Origin: Candidatus Nomurabacteria bacterium
GTDB taxonomy: Bacteria; Patescibacteriota; Minisyncoccia; Phycocordibacterales; SBAW01
DNA: 16,908 nt
Direction of reading: 5' to 3'
NCBI GenBank assembly: GCA_943355135.1
Contig: CALREG010000014.1
Location: 1 to 16,908 of the forward strand
The notes beneath the pieces were generated by a model that did no database searches, had not been told where the DNA came from, and saw only the letters and a list, made by a program, of their open reading frames with translations. Position 1 is the stretch's first letter. Every line of letters starts with the position of its first letter. Shown here one piece after another: positions 4,651 to 12,163 of this stretch. The position numbers were made by a program, and so were the translations under genes.

Positions 4651-7008
4651 GTGGCTAAAAAACGCTTAGTAATCCTCGATACCCACGCGATTTTGCATCG
4701 CGCTTACCACGCCTTGCCGGAGTTTAGCTCCAGCTCGGGGATGCCGACGGGTGGCTTATACGGCTTGCTTTCGATGCTGGTCAAAATAATCAACGATTTG
4801 GGGCCCGACTACATTGTTGCAGCCATCGACCTCCCCGGCCCGACCTTCCGCGACGCGGTGTATAAAGAGTACAAAGGCACGCGACAAAAGACCGATGATG
4901 CGCTCGTAATGCAGCTTAAGCGCGCGCCGAGTGTGTTGGAGGCTTTTGGTGTTCCGGTATATTCGGCGAAGGCGTTTGAAGCTGACGACGTCATCGGCAC
5001 CATTGTTGAGCTGGTCAAAAAGAAAAAAGACTTAGAGGTGGTCATCGCCTCGGGCGACAAAGACGCACTGCAGCTTATTGATAAGGAGCGCGTGCAGGTG
5101 TTTACGCTCGGCAAGGGGCTCAACGACACCGTGATGTACGACGAAGCGGCGGTCAACGCGCGCTACGGCTTTGGGCCTGAGGGCATCTCCGACCTCAAAG
5201 GTATCGCGGGCGACCCGTCCGACAATATTAAAGGCGTGCCGGGGGTGGGCGAGGGGAGCGCACTCAAGCTCCTCCAGAAATATGGCTCGCTTAAAGATGT
5301 TTACACGGCGATTAAAAAAGACGGCGTAGAAAAGGTGTCCGAAGCGACAGGTGTGCAAAAACGTTTTGTGCAGTTGGTCAAAGACAACAAAAAAGAGGCC
5401 GAGTTTAGCAAACTGCTCGCAACTATCCGCCGCGACGCGCCGATAAAATTTGAGGTGCCTAAAAAAAGTTGGCGCGAGGGTGCCGACACCAAGTGTGTAC
5501 TCGACATGCTTGCGGAGTTTGAGTTTAGGGCGTTGGTGCCGCGCGTGCGCACTATTTTGGGCGCGAGCGAGGCCGACATGCCTACACCGTCTGCTCCGGG
5601 GGAGGGACTCTTTCAATCTAATGTTCCGCCAGAGCAGTTTGCGCGAGCGCAAGTTGCTGTCTCGGTGCTCGACAGCACCAACTCCGAGCCGTCGATGGAG
5701 GATATATTGTGCATGGGTAAATCGAACGACTTTGCTGCGGCCAGCGCCAACTTGTTGGCGCAAATAAAAGAGAAGCATTTGGAGTTTGTATATGAGCACA
5801 TTGAACTGCCTCTTGGTCCTGTGTTGCGCCGCATGGAGAAGCGGGGCGTAGAAGTCGACAAAGAGTTTCTAAAAGAGCTCTCCAAGGAGTACACCAAAGA
5901 GTTGGAAAGAATCGCTGCGCGCATCTACAAAGCGGCAGGAGGGGAGTTTAATGTGTCCTCGCCCAAGCAGCTCGGTGAGGTGCTCTTTGATAAGCTGGGC
6001 CTCGCCACAAAAAAGAAAACTGCCGGCGGCCAGCGCTCGACCAAAGAGTCTGAGCTGCAAAAACTTGCGGGCGAGCACCCCATCATCGAAGATATTTTGG
6101 CGTATCGTGAACTTTCTAAGCTCCTCGGCACCTACATCGATGCACTGCCCTCGCTCTTGGACAAGCACGACCGCGTACACACGCGCTACGTGCAGATAGG
6201 TGCGGCCACAGGTCGCATGGCGTCGCTCGACCCGAACTTGCAAAACATCCCGATTAAAAGCGAGCTCGGCCGACGCATCCGCCACGCGTTTGTGGCGAGC
6301 AAAGGTATGGAGCTGGTGTCGTTTGATTACAGCCAAGTGGAGCTGCGACTTGCAGCGATACTCTCGGGTGATGAAGGTCTGATTGAGATATTTAAAAACG
6401 GCCGCGACATTCATACCGAGGTTGCGGCGCGTGTGTTTGGTAAGAACAGCTCGCTCGATGCGTACGAGCAGCGCCGCCGCGCCAAGGTTATCAACTTCGG
6501 TATCCTCTATGGCATGGGGGTCAACGCCCTGCAGCAATCGCTCAGTACCTCGCGCAAAGAGGCGCAGGAGTTTTACAACCAATATTTTGAGACCTTCCCG
6601 CGGTTGGCCGAGTACCTCGAAGAGCTAAAAGGGCAGGCCATGCGCGTGGGGTACACCGAGACACTCTTTGGTCGCCGGCGTTACTTCGACGGTATTAAGT
6701 CGCCGATACCGTATGTGCGCGCCTCTGCCGAGCGTATGGCTATCAACGCGCCGCTGCAAGGCACCTCGGCCGACATCATCAAGCTTGCGATGATAGAGAT
6801 AGACAAGCAGTACCCGGATATTCTGCTTCTGCAGGTGCACGACGAGTTGGTGTTTGAAATTAAGAAAGACAAGGTGCAGGAGTACTCCGCGACCATAAAA
6901 AAGATCATGGAAGCGGTGGTGCCCGATGCTAAACGCCGAGGGGTGCCGATTGTTGTTGAAGGCAAGGCGGGCAAGAACTGGGGCGAGATGCATCCCATTG
7001 GAAAGTAA
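4651..7008 (+). CDS. polA: DNA polymerase I, without a recognisable 3'-5' proofreading domain
   Basis: Family A polymerase for Okazaki-fragment processing and repair. The 785-aa product starts at GTG. The N-terminal 5'-3' nuclease (about residues 1-290) shows LDTHAILHRAYHAL, FEADDVIGT, ASGDKDALQL and the helix-hairpin-helix GVPGVGEGSALKLL. The C-terminal polymerase carries motif A DYSQVELR (D559), motif B RRAKVINFGILYG (K612, F616) and motif C VHDE (H730, D731, E732). Only about 85 low-complexity residues lie between the nuclease and the polymerase thumb (about 300-385), so the proofreading exonuclease domain with its acidic residues is absent, not merely inactive. E. coli Pol I has 928 aa and Taq 832. 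A holA-like gene follows 23 nt downstream. Confidence 0.96.
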   Translation: MAKKRLVILDTHAILHRAYHALPEFSSSSGMPTGGLYGLLSMLVKIINDLGPDYIVAAIDLPGPTFRDAVYKEYKGTRQKTDDALVMQLKRAPSVLEAFGVPVYSAKAFEADDVIGTIVELVKKKKDLEVVIASGDKDALQLIDKERVQVFTLGKGLNDTVMYDEAAVNARYGFGPEGISDLKGIAGDPSDNIKGVPGVGEGSALKLLQKYGSLKDVYTAIKKDGVEKVSEATGVQKRFVQLVKDNKKEAEFSKLLATIRRDAPIKFEVPKKSWREGADTKCVLDMLAEFEFRALVPRVRTILGASEADMPTPSAPGEGLFQSNVPPEQFARAQVAVSVLDSTNSEPSMEDILCMGKSNDFAAASANLLAQIKEKHLEFVYEHIELPLGPVLRRMEKRGVEVDKEFLKELSKEYTKELERIAARIYKAAGGEFNVSSPKQLGEVLFDKLGLATKKKTAGGQRSTKESELQKLAGEHPIIEDILAYRELSKLLGTYIDALPSLLDKHDRVHTRYVQIGAATGRMASLDPNLQNIPIKSELGRRIRHAFVASKGMELVSFDYSQVELRLAAILSGDEGLIEIFKNGRDIHTEVAARVFGKNSSLDAYEQRRRAKVINFGILYGMGVNALQQSLSTSRKEAQEFYNQYFETFPRLAEYLEELKGQAMRVGYTETLFGRRRYFDGIKSPIPYVRASAERMAINAPLQGTSADIIKLAMIEIDKQYPDILLLQVHDELVFEIKKDKVQEYSATIKKIMEAVVPDAKRRGVPIVVEGKAGKNWGEMHPIGK

Positions 7009-7020
7009 ACTTCCAACGGG
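6994..7020 (+). other. Hairpin spanning the polA stop codon
   Basis: CCC/GGG and TTGGAA/TTCCAA (6994-7003 with 7011-7020) form a 10-position stem with one A-C mismatch and a 7-nt loop that contains most of the polA stop. No T tract follows, so it is not an obvious terminator. It could protect the polA mRNA end or affect initiation of the next gene 11 nt downstream. Confidence 0.4.
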
Positions 7021-7031
7021 ACAAGAAATCT

Positions 7032-7580
7032 ATGATTAAAGCTGTTGTTGGAAAAAATATACATGGAGAGGAACTTAAGTGGGCTCAACTTACGAGCGAA
7101 GAGTTGGTGTCGCTCGCATCGACCGACGCACTTTTTGGTGGCAACCAGACGTTTGTGCTTGAAGGTGCCTTAAATAGCGAAAGAGGGGAGGAGTTTGTAG
7201 ATTTGCTTGAGGTGTTTGCAGAGTCGCCACATACGTTTGTGTTTGTAGAGGAGAAGCTACTTAAGGCGGAGACCGAGGCGCTTACAAAAGTGGGCGCGAA
7301 GATAGAAATAGTAAAGGCGGAGAAGAAGGAGTATAGGTTTGATAATTTTGGTGTCGCCGAGGCGCTGGGTAAGAAAGATAAAAAGAATTTGTGGCTCGCC
7401 CTTATGGCGTCGTGGCGGGCAGGGGAGAAGCCGGAGGCAGTTGCGGGGCTTATGGCGTGGAAGGCTCGGCAAATGAAAGACGTGTCTCTCTCGCGCAAAC
7501 TAGTCTCGCTGTATCACGACTCCCACCGCGGCGCAGGGGAGTTGGAGTTGTTGTTGGAGCGCTTCGCTCTGAAGTTATAG
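7032..7580 (+). CDS. Shortened DNA polymerase III delta subunit-like protein (HolA family)
   Basis: A 182-aa protein. The C-terminal half (FDNFGVAEALGKKDKKNLW, then GLMAWKARQMKD and LVSLYHDSHRGAGELELLLE) matches the pattern of the HolA clamp-loader C-terminal helical domain. The N-terminal half has the LFGGNQTFVLEGAL segment seen after the start of HolA AAA+-like domains. Bacterial HolA is usually about 330-350 aa, so this is roughly half size and would be a minimal delta. It follows polA at 23 nt with no Shine-Dalgarno, in the same transcription direction. Assignment rests on pattern recognition; another clamp-loader-related role is possible. Confidence 0.65.
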   Translation: MIKAVVGKNIHGEELKWAQLTSEELVSLASTDALFGGNQTFVLEGALNSERGEEFVDLLEVFAESPHTFVFVEEKLLKAETEALTKVGAKIEIVKAEKKEYRFDNFGVAEALGKKDKKNLWLALMASWRAGEKPEAVAGLMAWKARQMKDVSLSRKLVSLYHDSHRGAGELELLLERFALKL

Positions 7581-7599
7581 TTTTAAATATAGGCGAGGC

Positions 7600-7956
7600 T
7601 TATTCCTGCGGGAAAAAGCCGGTATAGGAATCCCCAAAGTCGTCCACACAAGATACTTTCCAATTTGAATATCCAAAATCGTGGATAGTGTGTTTTTCGG
7701 TGGCCGTCCGCGCCTCAGTTGTTTCAGAGTAAGGTATACGGCCGCTACCTCCTTCGTAAGTCCAAATACAGGTGGAGGAGTTGCCTCCGGGGATGGAAAG
7801 TGAGTAGCCGTTTTCGCCGTCATAGAACTTGGTGACTTGTACAGAAGCGGCGGATATATTCGTAACTGGTGCAGCTGTACTATTTGTCCAAAAATAATAT
7901 ACCCCTCCAATCAACAAAACTCCTACAAGAAACAGTCCTACTTGTGTTTGGTTCAT
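7600..7956 (-). CDS. Hypothetical membrane-anchored small protein
   Basis: 118 aa, family not recognised. A single hydrophobic segment at about residues 6-24 (VGLFLVGVLLIGGVYYFW) would anchor it, leaving about 90 residues outside the cell. The exposed part has two cysteines (in TCIWTYEGG and SCVDDFG) that could form a disulfide. A TAAAAT hexamer ends 7 nt before the ATG. It converges with the holA-like gene with 19 bp between stops, and lies last in a minus-strand group of three exported or membrane proteins. Confidence 0.7.
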   Translation of the reverse strand: MNQTQVGLFLVGVLLIGGVYYFWTNSTAAPVTNISAASVQVTKFYDGENGYSLSIPGGNSSTCIWTYEGGSGRIPYSETTEARTATEKHTIHDFGYSNWKVSCVDDFGDSYTGFFPQE

Positions 7957-7969
7957 AAGAAAGATTTTA
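7957..7969 (-). promoter_or_regulatory. -10 element of the small membrane protein gene
   Basis: On the minus strand TAAAAT (7964-7969) is followed by 7 nt and the ATG at 7956. No good -35 is visible. The spacing matches the other predicted leaderless starts in the window. Confidence 0.35.
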
Positions 7970-7977
7970 ATAATAAA

Positions 7978-8133
7978 CTACTTGTTGTTTTTCTTGTATT
8001 TCTTATCAAGCTTCAGTTTTTCCTCGTAAATCTTCAGTTCCTCGTCGATTTTTCTTTGTTGATCCTTATTCCTGTGCCTCCTCAGCACCCAAAAAAAGAA
8101 CAGTAAAAGTAGTATCCAGCCTAGTAGTGACAT
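7978..8133 (-). CDS. Hypothetical 51-aa single-span membrane protein
   Basis: A short frame starts with ATG at 8133. It encodes MSLLGWILLLLFFFWVL, a clear transmembrane segment, followed by two arginines and a highly charged tail (RKIDEELKIYEEKLKLDKKY) ending in Lys/Asn. The charged, heptad-compatible tail could form a coiled coil in the cytoplasm. It fills most of the gap between its two neighbours, runs in their direction and stops 21 nt before the next start, which supports a real gene. Function unknown. No Shine-Dalgarno sequence is seen. Confidence 0.6.
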   Translation of the reverse strand: MSLLGWILLLLFFFWVLRRHRNKDQQRKIDEELKIYEEKLKLDKKYKKNNK

Positions 8134-8164
8134 AGAGTCAATTAATTAATCTCATTAAATAACC

Positions 8165-9028
8165 TTACTGAAGAAGCTTTAGATGGTAATCCGTAAGCAA
8201 GAATTGCCACTGCTGATTTAGTGCCGTAATCTGCGAGTTCACTTGCTCGGTAAGTTGATTAATTCTCCCATTTACGTTTCCTATCGGAACCCCACCGCCG
8301 GATACACTAGAGACTTGTTGATGGTAGTTTATCTTGAGTTCGTATATTTGTTCGGAGATTGCATCCAATTTATTCTCGTAATCAATGGAGATATCAGATA
8401 CGGGGGTAAGGAAATTATTCATAATCGCATTTTGATATTCACCCACAGCTGTTGCCTTACCAAAAGCGGCTTGACATACGATTGCCTCACTCCCCCCTAC
8501 TACCGGCTTAGGGCATACACTCATGTACTGGTCAAAAGCAGGCTGGAGGGCTTTTATTTTGTTCTCCACTATTTGAAGTTGCTGTTGGTATCGCAGATTT
8601 TGGTCTATTGCATTTTGTTTGGTCTGAGTGTCCTGCTGTGTTTTTTGAGGTGCCGTATAGGTCTGGGCCGGCACCGTGTTAGGTAAGGGCTGACATGAGG
8701 CTTTGTCTCCGTTTGTAGGGCAAACAAGTAGATTTCCTGTAGGGCAATCGGAGTAATAAACTCCGTTGCATAGAGTTCCTGTTTGGACTGGAGCTACCTT
8801 GACTGGTATAGGCTTGTTTTGAGAAGAACTTTCGGGTGCAACTTTCGTCTCCGCTTTCTTTGTAGTTGTTGCAGAAGTTGTAGTGGAAATTTTTTGCTCT
8901 TGGGGAGGATATATTTTTATCCAAGAAAATACACTCCATGTTAGCGGGTTCCACCACGCAGCAAAGGCTACTTGTGGAACAAATATAAGTAAAAAGACAA
9001 TAGTGCTAAAAAAGGATCTTATTTTCAT
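8165..9028 (-). CDS. Hypothetical secreted protein with Cys-rich motif and coiled coils
   Basis: 287 aa. A signal peptide (residues 1-23, hydrophobic core STIVFLLIFVPQVAFA, probable cleavage AFA-A) is followed by WWNPLTW, a mature start I associate with exported CPR proteins. Next come a Thr/Ser/Lys-rich linker, a four-cysteine segment of the form CNGxYYSxCP...LVCP...C, a Gln-rich stretch, and about 150 residues of predicted helix with heptad-like spacing, including two further cysteines. I chose ATG 9028 rather than an upstream in-frame start that lies inside tRNA-Lys. The gene starts 20 nt after tRNA-Lys and may be transcribed with it. Function unknown; surface or envelope role inferred. 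Confidence 0.75.
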   Translation of the reverse strand: MKIRSFFSTIVFLLIFVPQVAFAAWWNPLTWSVFSWIKIYPPQEQKISTTTSATTTKKAETKVAPESSSQNKPIPVKVAPVQTGTLCNGVYYSDCPTGNLLVCPTNGDKASCQPLPNTVPAQTYTAPQKTQQDTQTKQNAIDQNLRYQQQLQIVENKIKALQPAFDQYMSVCPKPVVGGSEAIVCQAAFGKATAVGEYQNAIMNNFLTPVSDISIDYENKLDAISEQIYELKINYHQQVSSVSGGGVPIGNVNGRINQLTEQVNSQITALNQQWQFLLTDYHLKLLQ

Positions 9029-9048
9029 TGCGTTTTTTAATTTATTAG

Positions 9049-9121
9049 TGCGCCCACTTGGATTCGAACCAAGGACCATCTCCTTAAAAGGGAGCCGCTC
9101 TACCGACTGAGCTATGGGCGC
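9049..9121 (-). tRNA. tRNA-Lys(TTT)
   Basis: Cloverleaf of 73 nt with acceptor GCGCCCA/TGGGCGC, D arm GCTC/GAGC, anticodon loop CTTTTAA giving anticodon UUU, T arm CTTGG/CCAAG with loop TTCGAAT, and discriminator A. The outermost anticodon-stem pair is a mismatch. CCA is not encoded. The promoter lies at 9131-9159. Confidence 0.95.
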
Positions 9122-9130
9122 ATTGACAGC

Positions 9131-9159
9131 ACTATAGCAAAATAGCGCCGTAATTTAAA
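9131..9159 (-). promoter_or_regulatory. tRNA-Lys promoter
   Basis: On the minus strand TTTAAA (9154-9159, 4/6) and TATAGT (9131-9136, 5/6) are 17 nt apart, and the tRNA begins 9 nt after the -10. It fills the short gap behind the trmH-like stop codon. Confidence 0.6.
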
Positions 9160-9162
9160 GCT

Positions 9163-9636
9163 TTATTTTAGGAGGGTAAATAGGGCGATGCCGGCGGCTA
9201 CGCCGACGTTTAAGGATTCTTTTTTGCCCTGCATCGGGATGTGGAGTACGTGGTCGGCGTGCTTGAGCGATTGTTTGTTGATGCCGCGCACTTCGTTGCC
9301 CATCACAACCGCGAGCTTTGCGTTTGGCGGTGGAATGTAGTCGAAGAGCGAGGTTGAGCTTTCATTTTGTTCGAGCGCAACAATCGTATATCCCTCTTGT
9401 TTTAATTTTTTAAGTGCACCGCTGAGTGTTTTGCTGCGCGAATAGGGGACTACTTTTTCGGCACCGAGCGACACTTTTATAAATGGCGCACGCTCTTTGC
9501 CGCGCGGGTCTCTGTGGCCTGGGGTGTAGCCCGATAGGATAATGCGCGACACGCCCGCACCGTCGGCGGTGCGGAACATACTCCCCACATTGTGGGCGCT
9601 GCGGATGTTATGCACGACGAGGACGCACTCGCGCAT
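9163..9636 (-). CDS. SpoU/TrmH-family RNA 2'-O-methyltransferase
   Basis: A 157-aa SPOUT enzyme that transfers a methyl group from SAM to a ribose 2'-OH of tRNA or rRNA. The three family motifs are clear: NIRSAHNVGSMFRTAD near the N-terminus (motif 1, with the RNA-binding Arg and Asn), AVVMGNEVRGI (motif 2) and IPMQGKKESLNVGVAAGIA (motif 3, the SAM knot). It lacks extra N-terminal RNA-binding domains, as in TrmL-like forms, so the exact target nucleotide cannot be given. The ATG directly follows the TAA of the upstream gene (no gap), implying translational coupling. Confidence 0.93.
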   Translation of the reverse strand: MRECVLVVHNIRSAHNVGSMFRTADGAGVSRIILSGYTPGHRDPRGKERAPFIKVSLGAEKVVPYSRSKTLSGALKKLKQEGYTIVALEQNESSTSLFDYIPPPNAKLAVVMGNEVRGINKQSLKHADHVLHIPMQGKKESLNVGVAAGIALFTLLK

Positions 9637-10035
9637 TTATAGAGGTAGGTCGTAGGCCAACGCACCGGCACCCGATATAAGGAGCGAGAAGCACATAAAC
9701 ACAAGGAGGACGTACTCGCCACGGCACAGCGGTACCGCGCGCGGGTAGCGTTTGGCAAAGATGGCTTGTTTGATAAACACCACCATACCAACGAGTGCCG
9801 CTATCTGGGTGTAGTACCCAAAGAGCATGGCGGAAGCGAGCGCCACATGCAGCAGTATTGAAACACTGACCCACCAACTGGAGCGGCCGATGATGGGGAA
9901 TTTTATTTCTGACAGTTCTGTATGGCGCTTCCATTGTAAGTAGGCGATAGAAACAAAACTCAGCGCCACCGCGATGCGGATGATTGTTGGAGCAAAGAAG
10001 CCGAGTACAAGAAGGTCGGGGAAGGTATTAAGCAT
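9637..10035 (-). CDS. DoxX-like membrane protein
   Basis: 132 aa with four predicted membrane segments (about residues 10-32, 52-72, 74-90 and 107-128). The overall plan, with a GYYTQIAALVGMVVF segment in the third helix, resembles DoxX/quinol-oxidase-subunit-like proteins, whose function is poorly defined. It lies 9 nt after the stop of the small membrane gene upstream and abuts the methyltransferase downstream, so the three form one unit. Family assignment is tentative; other four-helix membrane proteins would look similar. Confidence 0.65.
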   Translation of the reverse strand: MLNTFPDLLVLGFFAPTIIRIAVALSFVSIAYLQWKRHTELSEIKFPIIGRSSWWVSVSILLHVALASAMLFGYYTQIAALVGMVVFIKQAIFAKRYPRAVPLCRGEYVLLVFMCFSLLISGAGALAYDLPL

Positions 10036-10044
10036 ACAAATTAA

Positions 10045-10293
10045 TTATTGAGTAGAAGTACCAAACGTACCAGGGCCATCGAACGTTGTTGGTTCGGAAG
10101 ATTCTTCGCCTATTTGCGGGCCATAGGCGCCGCCATCTCCAAGCGGCTGGGGAGGAGACAAAAAGATGCCCCGCAGGTCGGCCATCCCCGGCCCCCCGAC
10201 AAAAAACCAAGCACCTATCAAAATAATAAGTCCGCCGATGAGCCAGAGCGCGTCATCCATAGGGGAGCCTTTTGGTGCCTCGTCGTCTGCCAT
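10045..10293 (-). CDS. Hypothetical single-span membrane protein
   Basis: 82 aa, family not recognised. A short acidic start (MADDEAPKGSPMDD) precedes one membrane segment (about residues 15-33, ALWLIGGLIILIGAWFFVG) and a Pro/Gly/Ser-rich, low-complexity tail without cysteines. The gene heads a minus-strand unit with the DoxX-like and methyltransferase genes. A TACAAT -10 hexamer ends 6 nt before the ATG. Confidence 0.7.
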   Translation of the reverse strand: MADDEAPKGSPMDDALWLIGGLIILIGAWFFVGGPGMADLRGIFLSPPQPLGDGGAYGPQIGEESSEPTTFDGPGTFGTSTQ

Positions 10294-10305
10294 AGGTTAA
10301 TTGTA
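10294..10305 (-). promoter_or_regulatory. -10 element of the 82-aa membrane protein gene, predicted leaderless
   Basis: On the minus strand TACAAT (10300-10305) is followed by 6 nt and the ATG at 10293. It lies directly after the hairpin at 10306-10337. Confidence 0.4.
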
Positions 10306-10337
10306 CCCCATGAGATGACGCAGGCTATCTCACGGGG
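10306..10337 (-). terminator. Hairpin over the Mur ligase stop codon, lacking a T tract
   Basis: CCCCGTGAGAT and ATCTCATGGGG (minus strand) form an 11-bp stem with one G-T pair and a 10-nt loop; the TGA stop of the Mur ligase lies in the stem. No T run follows, and the next gene's -10 hexamer begins immediately after it. It may end or stabilise the Mur ligase mRNA, but classical intrinsic termination is not supported. Confidence 0.4.
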
Positions 10338-11577
10338 TGTAGCCTACCTTAGCCAATTCTTCCCGAGCGACCTGCGCGTCGCTCCATACCTGTTTGGTGC
10401 CATTTGGTCCCATGATGTACGGGTCGGTGCCCTTGCCGGTGATGAGCACCGCGTCTCCCGCCTTAGCCGCTTTAAGTGCCTCGCGGATAGCGGCGCGACG
10501 ATCCAAAAAGAGCTGCGGTTTTTTATGTACAAACCCTGCCGCGAGCTCGGTAATTATTTTTTGAGGATCCTCGTCGTACGGGTCTTCGTTGGTAATAAAG
10601 GTAAGCGCCGCAAACTCCTCGGCCAGTGCACCACGCTGCGCGCGCTTGGCTGCATCGCGCCCGCCGCCGGTGGCGCCGATGATGGCGATGATTCTTTTAT
10701 TCTTAAATGTTTCGTAGAGCGCGCGTAGTGACTCCATCGTGTGCGCATAATCGACCACCACATCAAATGGCTGCCCCAGCTCTACACGCTCGGCGCGGCC
10801 CGCAATGGGCGGCATATGCTCGAGCGCGTGCTTCATCGCCGAGCGCTCCAACCCAAGTGCCTCGCCGAGACTCAGCGCTGCAAGACAGTTATACAAATTA
10901 AAGAGTCCCGGCAGTGGGACGGTAAAAAGTTCGCCATGCCACACAAACCGGATGTTTCGGTCGTCGGTATTGTATGGTTCGGCATCGGCAAGCGAGTAGG
11001 GAACCACGTGCTCTACGGGGAAGTCCAAAAACTTCTTGCCGTACGCGTCGTCGGTGTTAGCAACCAAAATACGTGGGCGCTTCGGCGATTCGGCCACCGC
11101 TTGTGCGAGCGAAAGCTTGGCGGCAGCGTACGCCTCAAACGAGCCGTGGCTCTCGATATGTTCGGGTGCGAGATTGGTAAATACCAATGCGTTCAGAGAT
11201 ACGCCTTTGTGGCGGAATTGCCGCGCTCCTTCGGAGGTCATCTCAACAACCACATACTCACAACCCGCGTCTGTTGCGCGCCGCAAGAAACCTTGCAGGA
11301 AGAAACGCCCCGGCATCGTCATCTTGTAGAGGTTGCGCTCGCGCTGTTCGCCAATGCAGAACTGGATGGTGCTCGCAGAAGCAACTTTTTTGCCGCTCTT
11401 GCGCAGGAGTTCTGCAATAAGTTCTACAGTCGAAGTCTTGCCTTTGGTGCCAGTGACCGCGATGACCATCAGTTTGCGGGAAGGGAAGCGATAAAGAATA
11501 GCGCCGCTGTATGCGAGTACAAAATGATAGGCCTGCAATATAGGCTCGGGGAGGAGAGAGCGGATGAATCGTTTCAT
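10330..11577 (-). CDS. MurE-like Mur ligase lacking the N-terminal substrate domain
   Basis: An ATP-dependent amide ligase of the Mur family, in bacteria responsible for adding amino acids to the peptidoglycan stem peptide. The 415-aa product has the P-loop VTGTKGKTST at 41-50, VEMTSEG at 111-117, YAAAKLSLAQ at 150-159 with the probable carbamylated Lys154, DYAHT at 276-280 and the C-terminal NEDPYDEDP at 330-338. The usual N-terminal UDP-binding domain of MurE (about 90 residues) is replaced by about 35 residues with a hydrophobic patch. The DNPR signature for meso-diaminopimelate is not present (DPYDEDP instead), so the amino-acid substrate is unknown. The ATG comes 4 nt after the ruvA stop, implying coupling. 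Confidence 0.85.
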   Translation of the reverse strand: MKRFIRSLLPEPILQAYHFVLAYSGAILYRFPSRKLMVIAVTGTKGKTSTVELIAELLRKSGKKVASASTIQFCIGEQRERNLYKMTMPGRFFLQGFLRRATDAGCEYVVVEMTSEGARQFRHKGVSLNALVFTNLAPEHIESHGSFEAYAAAKLSLAQAVAESPKRPRILVANTDDAYGKKFLDFPVEHVVPYSLADAEPYNTDDRNIRFVWHGELFTVPLPGLFNLYNCLAALSLGEALGLERSAMKHALEHMPPIAGRAERVELGQPFDVVVDYAHTMESLRALYETFKNKRIIAIIGATGGGRDAAKRAQRGALAEEFAALTFITNEDPYDEDPQKIITELAAGFVHKKPQLFLDRRAAIREALKAAKAGDAVLITGKGTDPYIMGPNGTKQVWSDAQVAREELAKVGYTP

Positions 11578-11581
11578 ATTC

Positions 11582-12163
11582 TTATACCGCTGAGGGCGAG
11601 CCGAGGCGGCGGAGCGCTGCGCCGAGGCGATCTTTGACCGTTGTGCCGACGTCGCCGATATCTTTGAGCGCTTTGCGACACTCTGCTGAACTGTAGCCGA
11701 GCGCCATCAGCGCCTCTATTACTTCGCCATCACCTCCGGTACTCATCAGGCTCTCGCGCATGCCCGCTTCGTTTTGCAACTTGTCGCGCAGCTCAACCAC
11801 AATGCGCTCGGCGCTCTTTTTGCCGATACCAAATACTTTAGTAAGCGTAGAAGCATCACCTGCGGCGATTGCGCGCTTGAGCGCTGAGGGCTCGGCCACG
11901 CTCATGATAGAAAGCGCCGTTTTGGGCCCGACACTCGAGACAGTCATCAACTGCCGAAAGAATGAGAGCTCCTCGACTTCTAAAAAACCGTACAGGTCGA
12001 TGGCGTCGTCGCGCACGGCCGTGTGGATGTGGAGCGAAATGGGCGCGCCCTCGGTCAAAACAAAAGCGACGGGCACGCGGACACAGTAGCCGACCCCTTG
12101 TACATCAACGACAATATTGTCGCCCTGCCGGCCCGAAAGTACCCCTGTGAGCTTGCCTATCAT
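11582..12163 (-). CDS. ruvA: Holliday junction DNA-binding protein RuvA
   Basis: RuvA binds the four-way junction as a tetramer and loads RuvB. The 193-aa product starts MIGKLTGVL and shows the N-terminal OB fold (residues 1-63), the two helix-hairpin-helix motifs (around MTVSSVGPKTALSIM and FGIGKKSAERIV), and the C-terminal RuvB-contacting domain (EALMALGYSSAECRKAL). Length and order are normal. I place the start at ATG 12163 because it is the canonical N-terminus; an upstream in-frame extension reads through rpsT in the opposite direction. Unlike many bacteria, ruvB is not adjacent; a MurE-like gene follows instead. Confidence 0.96.
   Translation of the reverse strand: MIGKLTGVLSGRQGDNIVVDVQGVGYCVRVPVAFVLTEGAPISLHIHTAVRDDAIDLYGFLEVEELSFFRQLMTVSSVGPKTALSIMSVAEPSALKRAIAAGDASTLTKVFGIGKKSAERIVVELRDKLQNEAGMRESLMSTGGDGEVIEALMALGYSSAECRKALKDIGDVGTTVKDRLGAALRRLGSPSAV

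Noticed and set aside
5032..5799. 255-residue minus-strand open frame inside polA
   Set aside because: Antisense to conserved PolA nuclease codons, very rich in Arg/His/Leu with no domain pattern.
5869..6582. 237-residue minus-strand open frame across the polymerase domain
   Set aside because: Covers PolA motifs A and B in antisense; no independent support.
10741..11637. 298-residue plus-strand open frame across the Mur ligase
   Set aside because: Shadow of the Mur ligase, which has all catalytic motifs in its frame.
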